Notes: a model not told the origin generated them from the letters alone. A stretch of DNA of 64,000 nucleotides from Pseudolysobacter sp964466115 (GCA_964466115.1 CAYXMH010000004.1:93483-157482), one strand, 5' to 3'; positions 52,631 through 62,503 are shown, counted from the stretch's first letter. Numbers and translations are program-made.

Positions 52631-53329
52631 ATGCGTATTCGCGCGGTTTCGCTTGATCTTGATGACACCTTATGGCCAATCACACCGGTCATGGCGCGTG
52701 CCGAGCAGCGTTTGCAAGATTGGTTACACACGCATTGCCCCGAAGTGGCCAGCGCGCTTCCAAGCGCGATCATGCGCGAATTGCGCGCACGCGCCTTTGC
52801 CGAAAACCCGCATTTAGCCCATGACTTCACTGAACTTCGAAAAATCTCCTTGCGCGCCGCATTCACCCCATTCGGGCTTGGCGAGAATTGGGTCGAGCGC
52901 GCCTTCACCGAATTTTATGCCGCGCGCAATGAAGTGGAATGCTATGCCGATGCCGTTCCGGGACTGCAACGGTTAGCCGCGCTTGTGCCTCTGGTCAGCA
53001 TTTCCAATGGCAATGCCGATTTGGAGCGAATTGGAATTAAGCACTTTTTTCACTTTTCCGTTTCCGCTCGTGAATGCGGTGTCGCCAAACCGCATCCGGC
53101 CATTTTTCATGCAGCCTGTAACCGCTTAGGAATTCCACCGGCAGCGGTATTGCACGTCGGTGACGACGCGGCATTGGATGTCGAGGGCGCACGCGCCGCG
53201 GGCTTGCAAACGGCGTGGCTTAACCGCGGGGATGACGCATGGTCGGGTCACTTACCGCCTAACCTGATTGCGAAAAATCTAAACGCCTTGGCGGATTGGC
53301 TGGAAACTCAGCTCAATTCGGTGACTTAA
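52631..53329 (+). CDS. HAD-superfamily hydrolase (YigB-like)
   Basis: 232 residues. Haloacid-dehalogenase phosphatase: motif I SLDLDDTLW with the nucleophile Asp, motif II SISNGNA, motif III Lys in VAKPHPAIF, motif IV VGDDAALDVEGARAAG. A small helical cap (about 18-95). The pattern is that of YigB/YjjG-type small-molecule phosphatases (such as FMN phosphatase); the real substrate is not shown. 11 bp after the preceding gene, so likely one transcript. Confidence 0.9.
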   Translation: MRIRAVSLDLDDTLWPITPVMARAEQRLQDWLHTHCPEVASALPSAIMRELRARAFAENPHLAHDFTELRKISLRAAFTPFGLGENWVERAFTEFYAARNEVECYADAVPGLQRLAALVPLVSISNGNADLERIGIKHFFHFSVSARECGVAKPHPAIFHAACNRLGIPPAAVLHVGDDAALDVEGARAAGLQTAWLNRGDDAWSGHLPPNLIAKNLNALADWLETQLNSVT

Positions 53330-53368
53330 GGTCATTAGCACTGAAACCGATGGGTTGTGGAGATGCAC

Positions 53369-54748
53369 ATGATGGGATTTGTCGATTCAAAACGCGCACG
53401 CGATGCAGTTCCGTTGTTGGCGGTAACCGCCGATACCTTGCGCAAAACCATAACCGCGTTAAGTGCACACACCCGCCGGTGGGTCGATGCCGCCGGCTAT
53501 CGCGCTGAACCCGGCAGTTTTTGCCTGGTACCGGATGCCAAGGGCAAACTTCAGTGCGTTTTGGTCGGTGTGTCTCATGCGCACGATTGCTACGCGTTAG
53601 CCACGCTACCTTTAGCGTTGCCACCGGGTCAGTATCAATTGAGCGAGAAGGGTCTTGCGTTAAATCGAGCACAGGCGGCATTGGGCTGGGGATTGGGCGC
53701 TTATCAATTCACCCGCTATCGCAAACCCAAACGCCCCGCTGCCGAGTTGGTATTGAATAAATCCGAACCATCGGAACTGCAATCGCTGCTGAATGCGGTC
53801 TATCGCGTGCGCGATTTGGTCAATACGCCAACCGAGGATCTTGGTCCGGCTGAGCTCGCGGCAACGGTTAAGGAGCTTAGTGTCGCTCATAAAGCGACTT
53901 ACCGTCATTGGATTGGCGACCAATTGCTTAAAGCGAATTTTCCCGCCATCCACGCCGTGGGCCGCGCCAGTCATCGCGCGCCGCGCCTGGTGGAATTGAA
54001 TTGGGGCAATAAAAATCACCCGCATCTTGCCATCGTCGGCAAAGGGGTTTGTTTTGATACCGGCGGGCTCGATATGAAATCATCCGATGGTATGCGCTGG
54101 ATGAAAAAGGACATGGGCGGCGCCGCACACGCCATCGCCTTGGCCGATCTCATCATGCAAGCCAAATTGCCAGTGCGATTAACTCTACTAATCCCCGCCG
54201 TCGAAAACGCGATCAGCGCCAATGCCTATCGCCCCGGCGAAGTGCTGCGCACGCGCGCCGGCGTTACGGTGGAGGTGGATAACACCGACGCCGAGGGTCG
54301 CTTGGTATTGTGTGATGCGATGAGTTATGCGATCGAGGGCAAACTCGATCTGCTGATCGATTTTGCCACCCTCACCGGCGCGGCGCGCGTTGCGTTAGGT
54401 CCGGATTTACCGGCACTGTTTTGCAATCGCGACGATCTATCGGCCGATTTACTTCAAGTCAGTAAAAACGTGCAGGACCCTCTATGGCCCATGCCTTTGT
54501 GGCAGCCGTACCAATCGATGCTGGAATCCACCATTGCCGATATCAGCAATTGTGGATCGTCCCGACATGCCGGCACCATCACCGCCGCCTTGTATTTGCA
54601 GCGCTTCGTTCCCGATTCGGTGCCGTGGTGCCACGTCGATATCTACGCCTGGAACGACAGCGCGAAACCGGGTCGGCCGAAAGGTGGCGAAGCGCAATCG
54701 TTACGTGCGTTTTTTGCGTTTTTGCAAAATCGCTATGCATCAGCATAA
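53369..54748 (+). CDS. M17 family leucyl aminopeptidase
   Basis: 459 residues. Two-metal aminopeptidase: VGKGVCFDTGGLDMKSSDGM (metal ligands), KKDMGGAAHAIALADLI, ENAISANAYRPGEVLRTRAG and the signature NTDAEGRLVLCDAMSYA. The N-terminal domain is shorter and divergent from E. coli PepA, as in the PepA-like second group of gammaproteobacteria. The ATG at 53369 follows GTGGAGATGCAC; earlier starts at 53357 and 53363 exist. 39 bp after the HAD gene. Acts on N-terminal residues of peptides in the cytoplasm. Confidence 0.92.
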   Translation: MMGFVDSKRARDAVPLLAVTADTLRKTITALSAHTRRWVDAAGYRAEPGSFCLVPDAKGKLQCVLVGVSHAHDCYALATLPLALPPGQYQLSEKGLALNRAQAALGWGLGAYQFTRYRKPKRPAAELVLNKSEPSELQSLLNAVYRVRDLVNTPTEDLGPAELAATVKELSVAHKATYRHWIGDQLLKANFPAIHAVGRASHRAPRLVELNWGNKNHPHLAIVGKGVCFDTGGLDMKSSDGMRWMKKDMGGAAHAIALADLIMQAKLPVRLTLLIPAVENAISANAYRPGEVLRTRAGVTVEVDNTDAEGRLVLCDAMSYAIEGKLDLLIDFATLTGAARVALGPDLPALFCNRDDLSADLLQVSKNVQDPLWPMPLWQPYQSMLESTIADISNCGSSRHAGTITAALYLQRFVPDSVPWCHVDIYAWNDSAKPGRPKGGEAQSLRAFFAFLQNRYASA

Positions 54749-54766
54749 CGCCAGGGAGTACCTAAA

Positions 54767-54954
54767 GTAGGGCGCAGCCCCCCCAACAGGACTTCCTTCG
54801 GGGCGTAACCGCAGGGCATTGCACCGATGGGATCTGCAGAGAGAATCCAGCAATACCGAACCATACCGCGAATGCAGCCAATCGATGATGTGTATGGCAT
54901 CGTCAATTGCACCGCAAACATGCGGTGCAACGCCCTTCGGGTGTTGCACCCTAC
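54767..54954. repeat. GTAGGGYGCA-type inverted repeats
   Basis: The 291-bp gap holds GTAGGGCGCAGCCC at its left and GTGCAACGCCCTTCGGGTGT + TGCACCCTAC at its right, plus the hairpin TTGCACCGCAAACATGCGGT. These look like a hairpin family common in proteobacterial intergenic DNA. Nothing else is evident in this gap. Confidence 0.55.
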
Positions 54955-55039
54955 CAGTACGCCTTACACGCTGCGCGAGGATGAAAATCAATCGCAGAAT
55001 CGAAAAAGTGTGTGCACAATAGCCCCCGAGGTGATGCCG

Positions 55040-57157
55040 ATGATGCGCAGTCTGATTCACTACTCATGCTTGGTTTCACTAATGCTATCGGCGTCCTTGC
55101 AGGCGCAAAATGTGCCGATCTACACCGATGGCCTGCTGAACAATTTCGAGGATTACTCCTACGGTGCGGGCTCGGTCTTTAATAATTCGACGCCGTTCCA
55201 CAACGGCGCGCCATCGATCGCATTCACCGGCAACACCAACTTCGGCGGCAACGCGGTGTCGTTCGCGCACCCAACCGGGACTTACGCCTCGGGCAATTAT
55301 TCCGGCTTGCGCTTTTTCGTCCACGGCGGCGGCACCGGCGGACAGGCGATCACGCTGCTGCTGCAAACCCATAGCGACACCAGCTCAACACCCGTGATGC
55401 CAGCCGAGGTGCCGCTGAATAGCTATATAGCCGGCGGCGCCATTCCGGCCAACAGCTGGGCGCAAGTCGATGTGCCGTTCAGTGCGCTGACCTTCACCAA
55501 TGACGGCAGTTTCGACCGCATCGATATTCGAACGGCGGTCGGCGTGCAACCGGTGTTGTACATCGACGATGTCGCGCTCATTGCACCCACAGTCGATCAT
55601 ATTTTCAGCGATGCGTTTGAAGACTTAACCACGCCGGGACAGCTGTTGATTGAACAAGCCGTAACCGATGCCGACGTCGGCTGCGTCGGTGATCGCTTCA
55701 CTTGGCGCGACAGCAACAACAATCCACGCGTTGCCGTGCTCGCGCATAACACCGGACAAACCTGCGCCGGCGGCAGCCGCGGTGGCGAGTTGCGTTTGCT
55801 GAAGTACCAATCGGCACCGGGTGTCACACGTACGGTCCGTGCCTCAAGCTCCGCAACCAGCGGTTTTGGCTACGTCGTTTCACACCCAACCGACAGCGCG
55901 GCGTGCACCGGCGGCGGCGACAGCTCAAGCATCGGTCACTTCACCACCGGCGGCTTTACGCGCGTGTTCGAAGGCCGCCATCACGCAATCTTCCGCTTCA
56001 CCCTAAACTATCCTCGCTATTGCACCCGACTTCCGCCGGCGACTAACTACAACGTTCCAGTCACCATCGATTGGGTAATTGCAACCGGGCGCGATCATCC
56101 GTTGTGGGCATTGACCTGGGATTTGATGGCCGGCGGTATCCCCATGAACGCGATTGAGGACGATTCGCGCGCACCGTACGGCGAGATGCTGTTCGATGGC
56201 GCCGCCACGGAAGCGGCGCACAGCGTGGTTGCCGGCGTGGGTTGGGGGGAGCGCTACAAATTCGCCAGCACCACCAATCCGGTTACATTTGGCAGCAGCT
56301 GGACTTGGAATGTCCTCAACAGCGTGCCCTACGTAAAGCTATGGACCACCACCGTTGATGCCACCATGGGCGTGGTGCAAACCCAAACGATGACGCAGCA
56401 CGACGCCGGCGGCTACTTCGGAACGGGCAACTGGCGCACCACGAGCGCCGGTGGCGCTGCCTGCCCCGGGGACTATTTGATGCCTTGCGATTACAACTGG
56501 CCGTATCAATCGATCAATTACTCGCTCGGCGGCGGCAGCACCAACAATACGCGTTTGGCCTGGGGTAGTAATTTTGGATTTTTAGGCCAAGCGCAATACC
56601 CGGTCATGGGCAGCGCCGATGGCGCGATTGGCGGCCCGGTCGGCAATGGCGATCCAATGAACAATCCCTACGCATTCGAGAGCCAATACGGTGTCGGTTG
56701 GCCACGGCAAAGTTACTCGACCTTCGTTGTGTTGGGCCTCAATAGCTCCAACCCGGTGGGCGCACAGGTGACGCAGATCGAAACGGTGCAGAACACCGCA
56801 CTGACGGCAGCGATCGGCAACGTAACTCTCAGCGGCCCCGCCGGCGTCAACCGCTCCGACAGTGTCAGTTACACCCCGGCCGGATGGAATCACGTTTATG
56901 CCGCGTGGGCGCTGCAAGCGGCAACCAACCGCATCGACGCCAATTTCAATGTCAGCAGCGGCGCTCTCGCCAAGCCGTTGCTGATCGTGTCGAATTGGAC
57001 TGCAGCAGCGCTACCGGGATCGGTACGTTTTAATGGTGCGACGCTGACGCAAGACGTGGATTATTTTCCGTCACTGCGCGCCGGTTCGCAGGAGTTGTGG
57101 ATAACGCTGAATCGCGATGCGAGTGGTGCGACGAACCGGGTGGAAATTACCCCGTAG
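55040..57157 (+). CDS. Large secreted protein, CBM-like N-terminus, function unknown
   Basis: 705 residues. Start at 55040 is fixed by GAGGTGATGCCG before ATGATG; the frame further upstream is repeat DNA. Signal peptide ends LSASLQA. Residues 20-180 are a galactose-binding-like (CBM) jelly roll: LLNNFEDYSYGAG, GLRFFVHGGGTGGQAITLLL, FDRIDIRTAV and VLYIDDVAL. This is followed by HIFSDAFE, the short motif also seen at the end of the DUF2961 protein. The remainder (about 200-705) has Cys pairs and beta-rich blocks (e.g. WALTWDLMAGGIPMNAIEDD) I cannot assign; a glycan-active enzyme is a guess. Single gene, followed by the riboswitch. Confidence 0.75.
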   Translation: MMRSLIHYSCLVSLMLSASLQAQNVPIYTDGLLNNFEDYSYGAGSVFNNSTPFHNGAPSIAFTGNTNFGGNAVSFAHPTGTYASGNYSGLRFFVHGGGTGGQAITLLLQTHSDTSSTPVMPAEVPLNSYIAGGAIPANSWAQVDVPFSALTFTNDGSFDRIDIRTAVGVQPVLYIDDVALIAPTVDHIFSDAFEDLTTPGQLLIEQAVTDADVGCVGDRFTWRDSNNNPRVAVLAHNTGQTCAGGSRGGELRLLKYQSAPGVTRTVRASSSATSGFGYVVSHPTDSAACTGGGDSSSIGHFTTGGFTRVFEGRHHAIFRFTLNYPRYCTRLPPATNYNVPVTIDWVIATGRDHPLWALTWDLMAGGIPMNAIEDDSRAPYGEMLFDGAATEAAHSVVAGVGWGERYKFASTTNPVTFGSSWTWNVLNSVPYVKLWTTTVDATMGVVQTQTMTQHDAGGYFGTGNWRTTSAGGAACPGDYLMPCDYNWPYQSINYSLGGGSTNNTRLAWGSNFGFLGQAQYPVMGSADGAIGGPVGNGDPMNNPYAFESQYGVGWPRQSYSTFVVLGLNSSNPVGAQVTQIETVQNTALTAAIGNVTLSGPAGVNRSDSVSYTPAGWNHVYAAWALQAATNRIDANFNVSSGALAKPLLIVSNWTAAALPGSVRFNGATLTQDVDYFPSLRAGSQELWITLNRDASGATNRVEITP

Positions 57158-57258
57158 ATTATCAGGAGCTTCAATTTCGGTTCTTTACCAATCAAAATCC
57201 GTTCTATCGTCAACGCGACTTGCACTAACTCGCAGCGATCTCTAGACTGCGCGCACTT

Positions 57259-57434
57259 CAAGGTGCCTTGGCAACAAGGTGAAACGGGAAGCCGGTGAGT
57301 TTAAATCAAACGATTCCGGCGCTGCCCCCGCAACGGTAAGCAAGTTTTATTCGATCTTCATGCCACTGCGCTTAAGCGTGGGAAGGCGATCGAATCGATG
57401 TTTCGGCATCGCTTGCAAGCCCGGAGACCGGCCT
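57259..57434 (+). promoter_or_regulatory. Cobalamin riboswitch (AdoCbl-type)
   Basis: Typical layout: AGGTGCCTTGGC at 57260, GGGAAGCCGGTGAG at 57286, the B12-box GCTGCCCCCGCAACGGTAAG at 57321-57340, a variable region with a long hairpin (GGCGATCGAAT... GATGTTTCGGCATCGC), and the closing AGCCCGGAGACCGGCC at 57418. It lies 157 bp before btuB on the same strand. Binding of adenosylcobalamin should shut off btuB, most likely by a hairpin masking the ribosome site GGAG at 57578. Confidence 0.93.
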
Positions 57435-57591
57435 TACAGTTCGGGGTCTTTCAGACTCCTCAAGCTCAAAGCGTTGCGGCGGGCAACGGGCGGGCAGTTC
57501 GCGGCCCACTTTGCCGTAGCGCTGATCCTTCCGTTTTTCTCCATACGCTTTGCCTTTTATCCGCGGGTGTGCGTCCTGGAGTTGAAAAATC

Positions 57592-59391
57592 ATGCGCAAT
57601 ATCTTTATTCTTTCTTTCGGCAATATCTTGGTTTGTTCCAATTTTGCTTTCGCCGACGCGGTGACACAGCCGCAAATCGAGGTGACCGCCTCTCGGGTTA
57701 GCGTCACGGTCGATGCCGACCTTGCCAGTGTCAGCGTTATTACACGGCACGACATCGAGGCCAGTGGCGCACAAGATGTGATGGATCTGTTGCGGCTGCA
57801 GCCGGGCATTGATGTGGTACGCAGCGGCGGTGCAGGCCAACAAAACGCCGTCTTTTTACGCGGCACCAATTCCAACCACGTGTTGGTGTTGATCGACGGC
57901 GTGCGCGTAGCCTCTGCCAACAGTGGAACTTACGCGTTCGAACAACTGCCGCTGGATGCGGTGGATCGTATCGAGATTGTGCGTGGACCCCGTGCCAGTT
58001 ATTGGGGTTCGGATGCGCTGGGCGGTGTGATCCAGATTTTTACGCGCCAGCTTGCTGGTCCGCATGTAGCTGCCAGTTATGGCAGTTACCGTTCCGCTGC
58101 GGGCAGCGTCGGTTACGGGGCGGGATCCGATGCTGGAAATTTCAGTATGCAATTAGGTGAGCGCCATGTCGGTGGTTTTTCATCGCAAAATCCGGACGGT
58201 TTTAGTTACAACCCGGACGATGACGGTTACCAAAATCACAACGTCGCCGCACATGGCGCTTGGCGTATGGGTGAACAGACGTTATCGGGCAGCTTGCTGC
58301 GCTCGCAAGGCACGATCGCTTTCGACCAAGGCTATACGCGCATGGTGGAAGAATCCGCCGGGGTCGCTTTGGAAGGTGCGATCACTACCGATTGGCAACA
58401 GACCTTAACCGTCGGCGGTGCGCGTGAAAACATCGATACGCCGGCTTTCTTCAACCGCTATCAGACCCGGCGCGAATCGCTTGGCTGGCAGAACAGCGTG
58501 GCGCTATCCAGTACGCAACAGCTGACCTTGGGGTTTGATTACCTGCACGAGCACGGGGAAACCCGGGATACTTACAGTGACACGGCGTTGTATCAGGCTC
58601 AGCATAACGACACGGCTGTGTACGGCGGTTGGCGCGGCAGTTTCAATGCGCTGGATGCCGAACTCGCCGGCCGCTACGACCACAACCAGACGTTTGGTAA
58701 CGCAGTTTCAGGATCTGCTGCGATCGGCTGGCAATTCACCGATGCGGCGCGGCTGGTGTTGAGCTACGGCAATGGGTTTCGCGGGCCGAACCTCAACGAG
58801 CAATACTCCCCCGGTTACGGTGGCTTGTTTGCCGGCAATCCGGATCTTGAACCGGAACGCTCGCACTCGTTGGAGGCCGGTGTCGATTACCGCATCAACG
58901 ACAGCAATCGCGTGTCCGCCCGCGGATTTTCAACGCGGGTATCGAACTTGATCTCATTTACCGGCGGCGCAACCTTCCGCGCTGAAAACATTGCGAGCGC
59001 GGCGATTGATGGGCTTGAGCTCGAACATCGCCTAAATATGACCGATTGGTCACTCGTCAGCAATTTCACCTTACAGAACCCGCGCAATCAGGCTACCGGC
59101 GATGAATTGTTGCGTCGGCCGCGACAAAAAGCCTCGAGTGTGCTGGAACGCTCTTTAAGCGAGCGCACCCGCTTAGGCCTGGAGCTTATCTGGACCGGTC
59201 ACCGCGAAGACTTTAGCACCACATTGCCGGCCTATACCTTGCTCAATCTGCGCGCGAGTCATACCTTAAACAGCGCTTGGCGCCTCAGCGCACGCCTTGA
59301 AAATCTGCTCGATCGCCACTATGAACTGATACACGGCTACAATACCCTCGGCCGATCGGCTTACCTGGAGCTAAATTGGGAGCCCAAGTAA
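57592..59391 (+). CDS. btuB: TonB-dependent cobalamin receptor BtuB
   Basis: 599 residues. Signal peptide ends NFAFA. TonB box-like segment QPQIEVTASR is followed by the plug (DVMDLLRLQPGIDV, NHVLVLIDGVRVAS, AVDRIEIVRGPRASYWGSDA) and a 22-strand barrel up to a C-terminal strand YLELNWEPK. The plug and barrel resemble BtuB; specificity follows from the riboswitch in front. Energised by TonB. CTGGAGTTGAAAAATC precedes the ATG. Other cobalamin genes (btuCDF) are not in the window. Confidence 0.94.
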   Translation: MRNIFILSFGNILVCSNFAFADAVTQPQIEVTASRVSVTVDADLASVSVITRHDIEASGAQDVMDLLRLQPGIDVVRSGGAGQQNAVFLRGTNSNHVLVLIDGVRVASANSGTYAFEQLPLDAVDRIEIVRGPRASYWGSDALGGVIQIFTRQLAGPHVAASYGSYRSAAGSVGYGAGSDAGNFSMQLGERHVGGFSSQNPDGFSYNPDDDGYQNHNVAAHGAWRMGEQTLSGSLLRSQGTIAFDQGYTRMVEESAGVALEGAITTDWQQTLTVGGARENIDTPAFFNRYQTRRESLGWQNSVALSSTQQLTLGFDYLHEHGETRDTYSDTALYQAQHNDTAVYGGWRGSFNALDAELAGRYDHNQTFGNAVSGSAAIGWQFTDAARLVLSYGNGFRGPNLNEQYSPGYGGLFAGNPDLEPERSHSLEAGVDYRINDSNRVSARGFSTRVSNLISFTGGATFRAENIASAAIDGLELEHRLNMTDWSLVSNFTLQNPRNQATGDELLRRPRQKASSVLERSLSERTRLGLELIWTGHREDFSTTLPAYTLLNLRASHTLNSAWRLSARLENLLDRHYELIHGYNTLGRSAYLELNWEPK

Positions 59392-59480
59392 ACCGACTTT
59401 CAACCACAAATTTAAATTTTACGGTCGCGGGGCGAGTTTGGAACTTCTGAGCAAATTAGAAACCTGCATTCGTTATTAAG

Positions 59481-59516
59481 CCGCTCCAATCCTTGCCAAA
59501 CCAAGGGCTGGAGCGG
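59481..59516 (+). terminator. Hairpin after btuB, weak terminator candidate
   Basis: CCGCTCCAATCCTTG / CCAAGGGCTGGAGCGG pairs over about 12 bases with one bulge, 90 bp after the btuB stop, but no T-run follows. The rest of the 299-bp gap (59392-59690) shows no gene. Confidence 0.35.
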
Positions 59517-59690
59517 GTTGTACATGTAGCATACGTAGAAATTCACCTTTAGGGACTTGTTCAGAACGTCTTTAGAGGCATCAATTATGAACAACTGTTA
59601 CAAAAGCGGTTTCGTTACAAATTTTAAAAATTGGTCGACGAAATACATCGTAGTATTCACGCGTCGCTTCTCTTCTAGGATGTTCAGCAC

Positions 59691-62117
59691 ATGAACCATT
59701 CAGTATCGGGAACGGGTAAGCCAGCAATGACGACGGATCAACCATTGCGGCGTTTGTCACAAACCAAACAATTAGCCCCCCGCGTGCGCGCCGCGCTGGA
59801 AGGGCTAATGACGTTATCCACGCTCGAGTGGGAGCGTTCATTAACCGCCACCCTCGACGAATTCGAGAAGCAACTCTTTGATTTAGCAGAAAAAGCGCGC
59901 AATAACGAAATTCAACACGCGTATTTTGAAACCTTGCGCACCACCAAGCAGCACCGCGCCGAAATCAGCGCCCGCTTCGTATTGTGCTTGGAAGACGCGC
60001 TGACTCATCTGAATGAAAACGCCGCAACCCCCGATTCGGCCAGCAACCGGCAGGAAAAAAGCCCACAGCTGGCGTTAGTCGGCACGACGGAACTCGAAGA
60101 GTCGTTGGTATTGCAGGAAATCGCCGCGCGCGCAGAACAGCGCGAAAACCAAACCTTAAGTGCGCTGGGCTACCGCTTCGGCGTGCTGGCCGGAGCGCCC
60201 GCGTTCGATCCCGATACCTTGCCACTGGGGCCAACCGGCTTGGCGGAAGCCATGCGTTATGCGGCCGCCAATTTGGATATTCCGGTTGAACACCGAGTCT
60301 TGCTGTTCCGCACCTTCGATCGTCTGACGATGGCCAAAAGCGGCGCACTGTTTCGCGTACAAAACGACTATTTAATCAAACACCGCATTTTGCGCCATTT
60401 GCGCCACGGCGGCCCTGCGCAGGCCAAGCAAGACGTTGAAACTCCCGCCGCTGCGACGGAAGCCAAGCCGGCAGAAACGGCGCCGCCGGCAACAACCGGC
60501 AACCCGGTGACGACCACAACCTCCGCCGCGCCCGAGCGCGCGCCGGCAGCAGCGAGGGCAGCTTCCGCCGGAGTGTCATCCGAACCCAATTTGCACGGCC
60601 ACAGCAGTGAACGCGATCAGGAGTTGTTCGCAACCCTGCGCGAGCTTTTGTCCGGAACGCGCCATCTCCAACGCAACGATTCTGTCGACGCCGCCCATTC
60701 CGGAAGCCCCGGAGGGACTGCGCTTGGTGCAGAGATTGTAAAAAGCGAAGTGGTGCAATCCGCATTAGGCACTTTGCAGCGCAAACAGCCAGCGATCACC
60801 CTGCTTAATGGCAGCCCGGTTCAACGCTCCGTACCCCAATTAAAACAAGACTTGCTCAACCAATTGCGCCAGCAATCCCCCAGTGGGCGCGCGCCGCGCT
60901 TGGAAGAGGAAGTTTCCGATACCATCGATTTGGTTGGCATGCTGTTCGATTACCTGGCCAAATCCGCTCGCCCCAACGGCTGCGCGCAAACGCTGTTCAC
61001 TAAGCTACAAGTACCGCTGCTGCGCGTGGCATTGAAAGATAAAACTTTTTTCACGCAGCCAAGCCACCCCGCCCGCGAATTGCTTAACTCAATCGCCGAA
61101 ACCAGCCTTTATTGGGTAGACGATGGCGAAGACAGCGCCGACGGTACCTTGGTTGAGAAAATGCAGGCGCTGGTGGACCGCATCAGCGGCGAATACGACG
61201 GCGACCTCGCGTTGTTCGAAGAATCGCTCGGTGAGATGTCGCAGCACATGAAAACGCTGGCGCGCAAAGCCGAAGTGGCTGAGCGCCGCCACGTCGATGC
61301 CGCCCGCGGCCGCGAAAAACTGGATCTAGCACGTGCACAAGCCAGCACCACGATTGCCGAATACCTCACCAAATCCAAACCGAGCAAGCTGGTGCGTACG
61401 CTCCTGGAGCAAACCTGGACCGATGTGCTGGCGCTTACGCTGCTACGTCAAGGCGAACAAAGCGACATCTACAAACGCCGCCTCGACGTTGCCGCTCAAT
61501 TATTGACCGCCACATCCGACAACAGCGCGACCAACCCGCAAGTCCCCGTGGAGTTGCGCCAGGAGTTTGAAACCGGCTTAAGTCAAATCGGTTACCACAA
61601 CGATGACATCCAAGCGGTGGTGAGAAAACTGTTCTTGCCAGAGGAAGCCGCCAACGAGGAAAACCCGAGCTCGCAAACGGAGCTTGCGATCAAACTTAAG
61701 AGCCAAACACGGCTCGGCACCAGCAATGAAAGCAGCGACAGCAGCACCCATCCCGACGCCCCGCACAAACGCCTTAAGCCGCAACTGAATGCAGCCGAAC
61801 AGGCGATGTACGAGCGCGTTAAAGCCTTACCGTTTGGCACCTGGTTTGAATTCGTGACCAATCAACAAGGCGACATCGTGCGGCGCAAATTGTGCTGGTT
61901 CTCGACCATGACCGGCCGTTGCCTGTTCGTCAATCAACGCGGAACGCGCGCCGATGAGCGCACCTTGGAACAACTCGCCATTGAAATGGTGCGCGGTCAA
62001 TCGCGGATCATGGAAGCGCAGCAAGAATCGTTGATCGATCGCGCTTGGGCGGTTATTGTGGGCTCACTCAAACAAATCACCGGCCGCAAACCGGAGGTTA
62101 AGGTTGCCACAGGTTAA
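59691..62117 (+). CDS. DUF1631 protein
   Basis: 808 residues, cytoplasmic, no membrane segment. N-terminal helical region (about 20-90) and a Pro/Ala/Thr-rich linker (about 255-310), then the DUF1631 body: DTIDLVGMLFDYLAKSARPN, LKDKTFFTQPSHPARELLNS, helices with LVEKMQALVDRIS, and a C-terminal beta domain (LPFGTWFEFVTNQQGDIVRR; CLFVNQRGTRADERTLEQLA) that resembles PilZ-type barrels. DUF1631 genes often sit next to PilZ genes, as here. Role unknown, perhaps motility or envelope regulation. The ATG at 59691 lies 10 bases after an AGGA. Confidence 0.88.
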   Translation: MNHSVSGTGKPAMTTDQPLRRLSQTKQLAPRVRAALEGLMTLSTLEWERSLTATLDEFEKQLFDLAEKARNNEIQHAYFETLRTTKQHRAEISARFVLCLEDALTHLNENAATPDSASNRQEKSPQLALVGTTELEESLVLQEIAARAEQRENQTLSALGYRFGVLAGAPAFDPDTLPLGPTGLAEAMRYAAANLDIPVEHRVLLFRTFDRLTMAKSGALFRVQNDYLIKHRILRHLRHGGPAQAKQDVETPAAATEAKPAETAPPATTGNPVTTTTSAAPERAPAAARAASAGVSSEPNLHGHSSERDQELFATLRELLSGTRHLQRNDSVDAAHSGSPGGTALGAEIVKSEVVQSALGTLQRKQPAITLLNGSPVQRSVPQLKQDLLNQLRQQSPSGRAPRLEEEVSDTIDLVGMLFDYLAKSARPNGCAQTLFTKLQVPLLRVALKDKTFFTQPSHPARELLNSIAETSLYWVDDGEDSADGTLVEKMQALVDRISGEYDGDLALFEESLGEMSQHMKTLARKAEVAERRHVDAARGREKLDLARAQASTTIAEYLTKSKPSKLVRTLLEQTWTDVLALTLLRQGEQSDIYKRRLDVAAQLLTATSDNSATNPQVPVELRQEFETGLSQIGYHNDDIQAVVRKLFLPEEAANEENPSSQTELAIKLKSQTRLGTSNESSDSSTHPDAPHKRLKPQLNAAEQAMYERVKALPFGTWFEFVTNQQGDIVRRKLCWFSTMTGRCLFVNQRGTRADERTLEQLAIEMVRGQSRIMEAQQESLIDRAWAVIVGSLKQITGRKPEVKVATG

Positions 62118-62173
62118 ACCACTAACCCTTGCCGCGATAAACGCGCGCTTGTCGCGGCCTTGGGGTAACACTA

Positions 62174-62503
62174 ATGGTTGAACGCCGCCGCTCGCCTCGT
62201 AAATCACCAACCCATCCGATCGAGGTGAATAACGCCATTACCGGTGAAACCATTGGGCATATCGATAATTTGTCCGTAACCGGCTTAAAGCTGGTCACCA
62301 ATCGCCTGTTGCGCGATGACGCCCTGTTCCAGTTGATGTTCCGCTTACCCGGCAAAGACGGCCAATCGCATCTTATGGAAATTGGCGTTTACAAAGCCTG
62401 GGGCAAAGACACAACAACACCAGGGCAATATTGGGCCGGCTTTCGCATCATCGACATCGGTACTGAGGATTACGCTATTTTAGGGGATTGGGTGCGCGAC
62501 TAA
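62174..62503 (+). CDS. PilZ domain protein
   Basis: 109 residues, one PilZ domain. The c-di-GMP motifs are present: R-x-x-x-R in ERRRSPRKSP and D/N-x-S-x-x-G in IDNLSVTGLKL, followed by RLPGKDGQSHLMEIGVY and YWAGFRIIDIG. A likely effector of c-di-GMP; the EAL protein in the window could control its ligand. 56 bp after DUF1631, same strand. Its stop overlaps that of the convergent isochorismatase gene. Confidence 0.92.
   Translation: MVERRRSPRKSPTHPIEVNNAITGETIGHIDNLSVTGLKLVTNRLLRDDALFQLMFRLPGKDGQSHLMEIGVYKAWGKDTTTPGQYWAGFRIIDIGTEDYAILGDWVRD

Noticed and set aside
54827..55039. N-terminal extension of the large secreted protein
   Set aside because: The codons come from inverted-repeat DNA, while a proper ribosome site and signal peptide begin at 55040.
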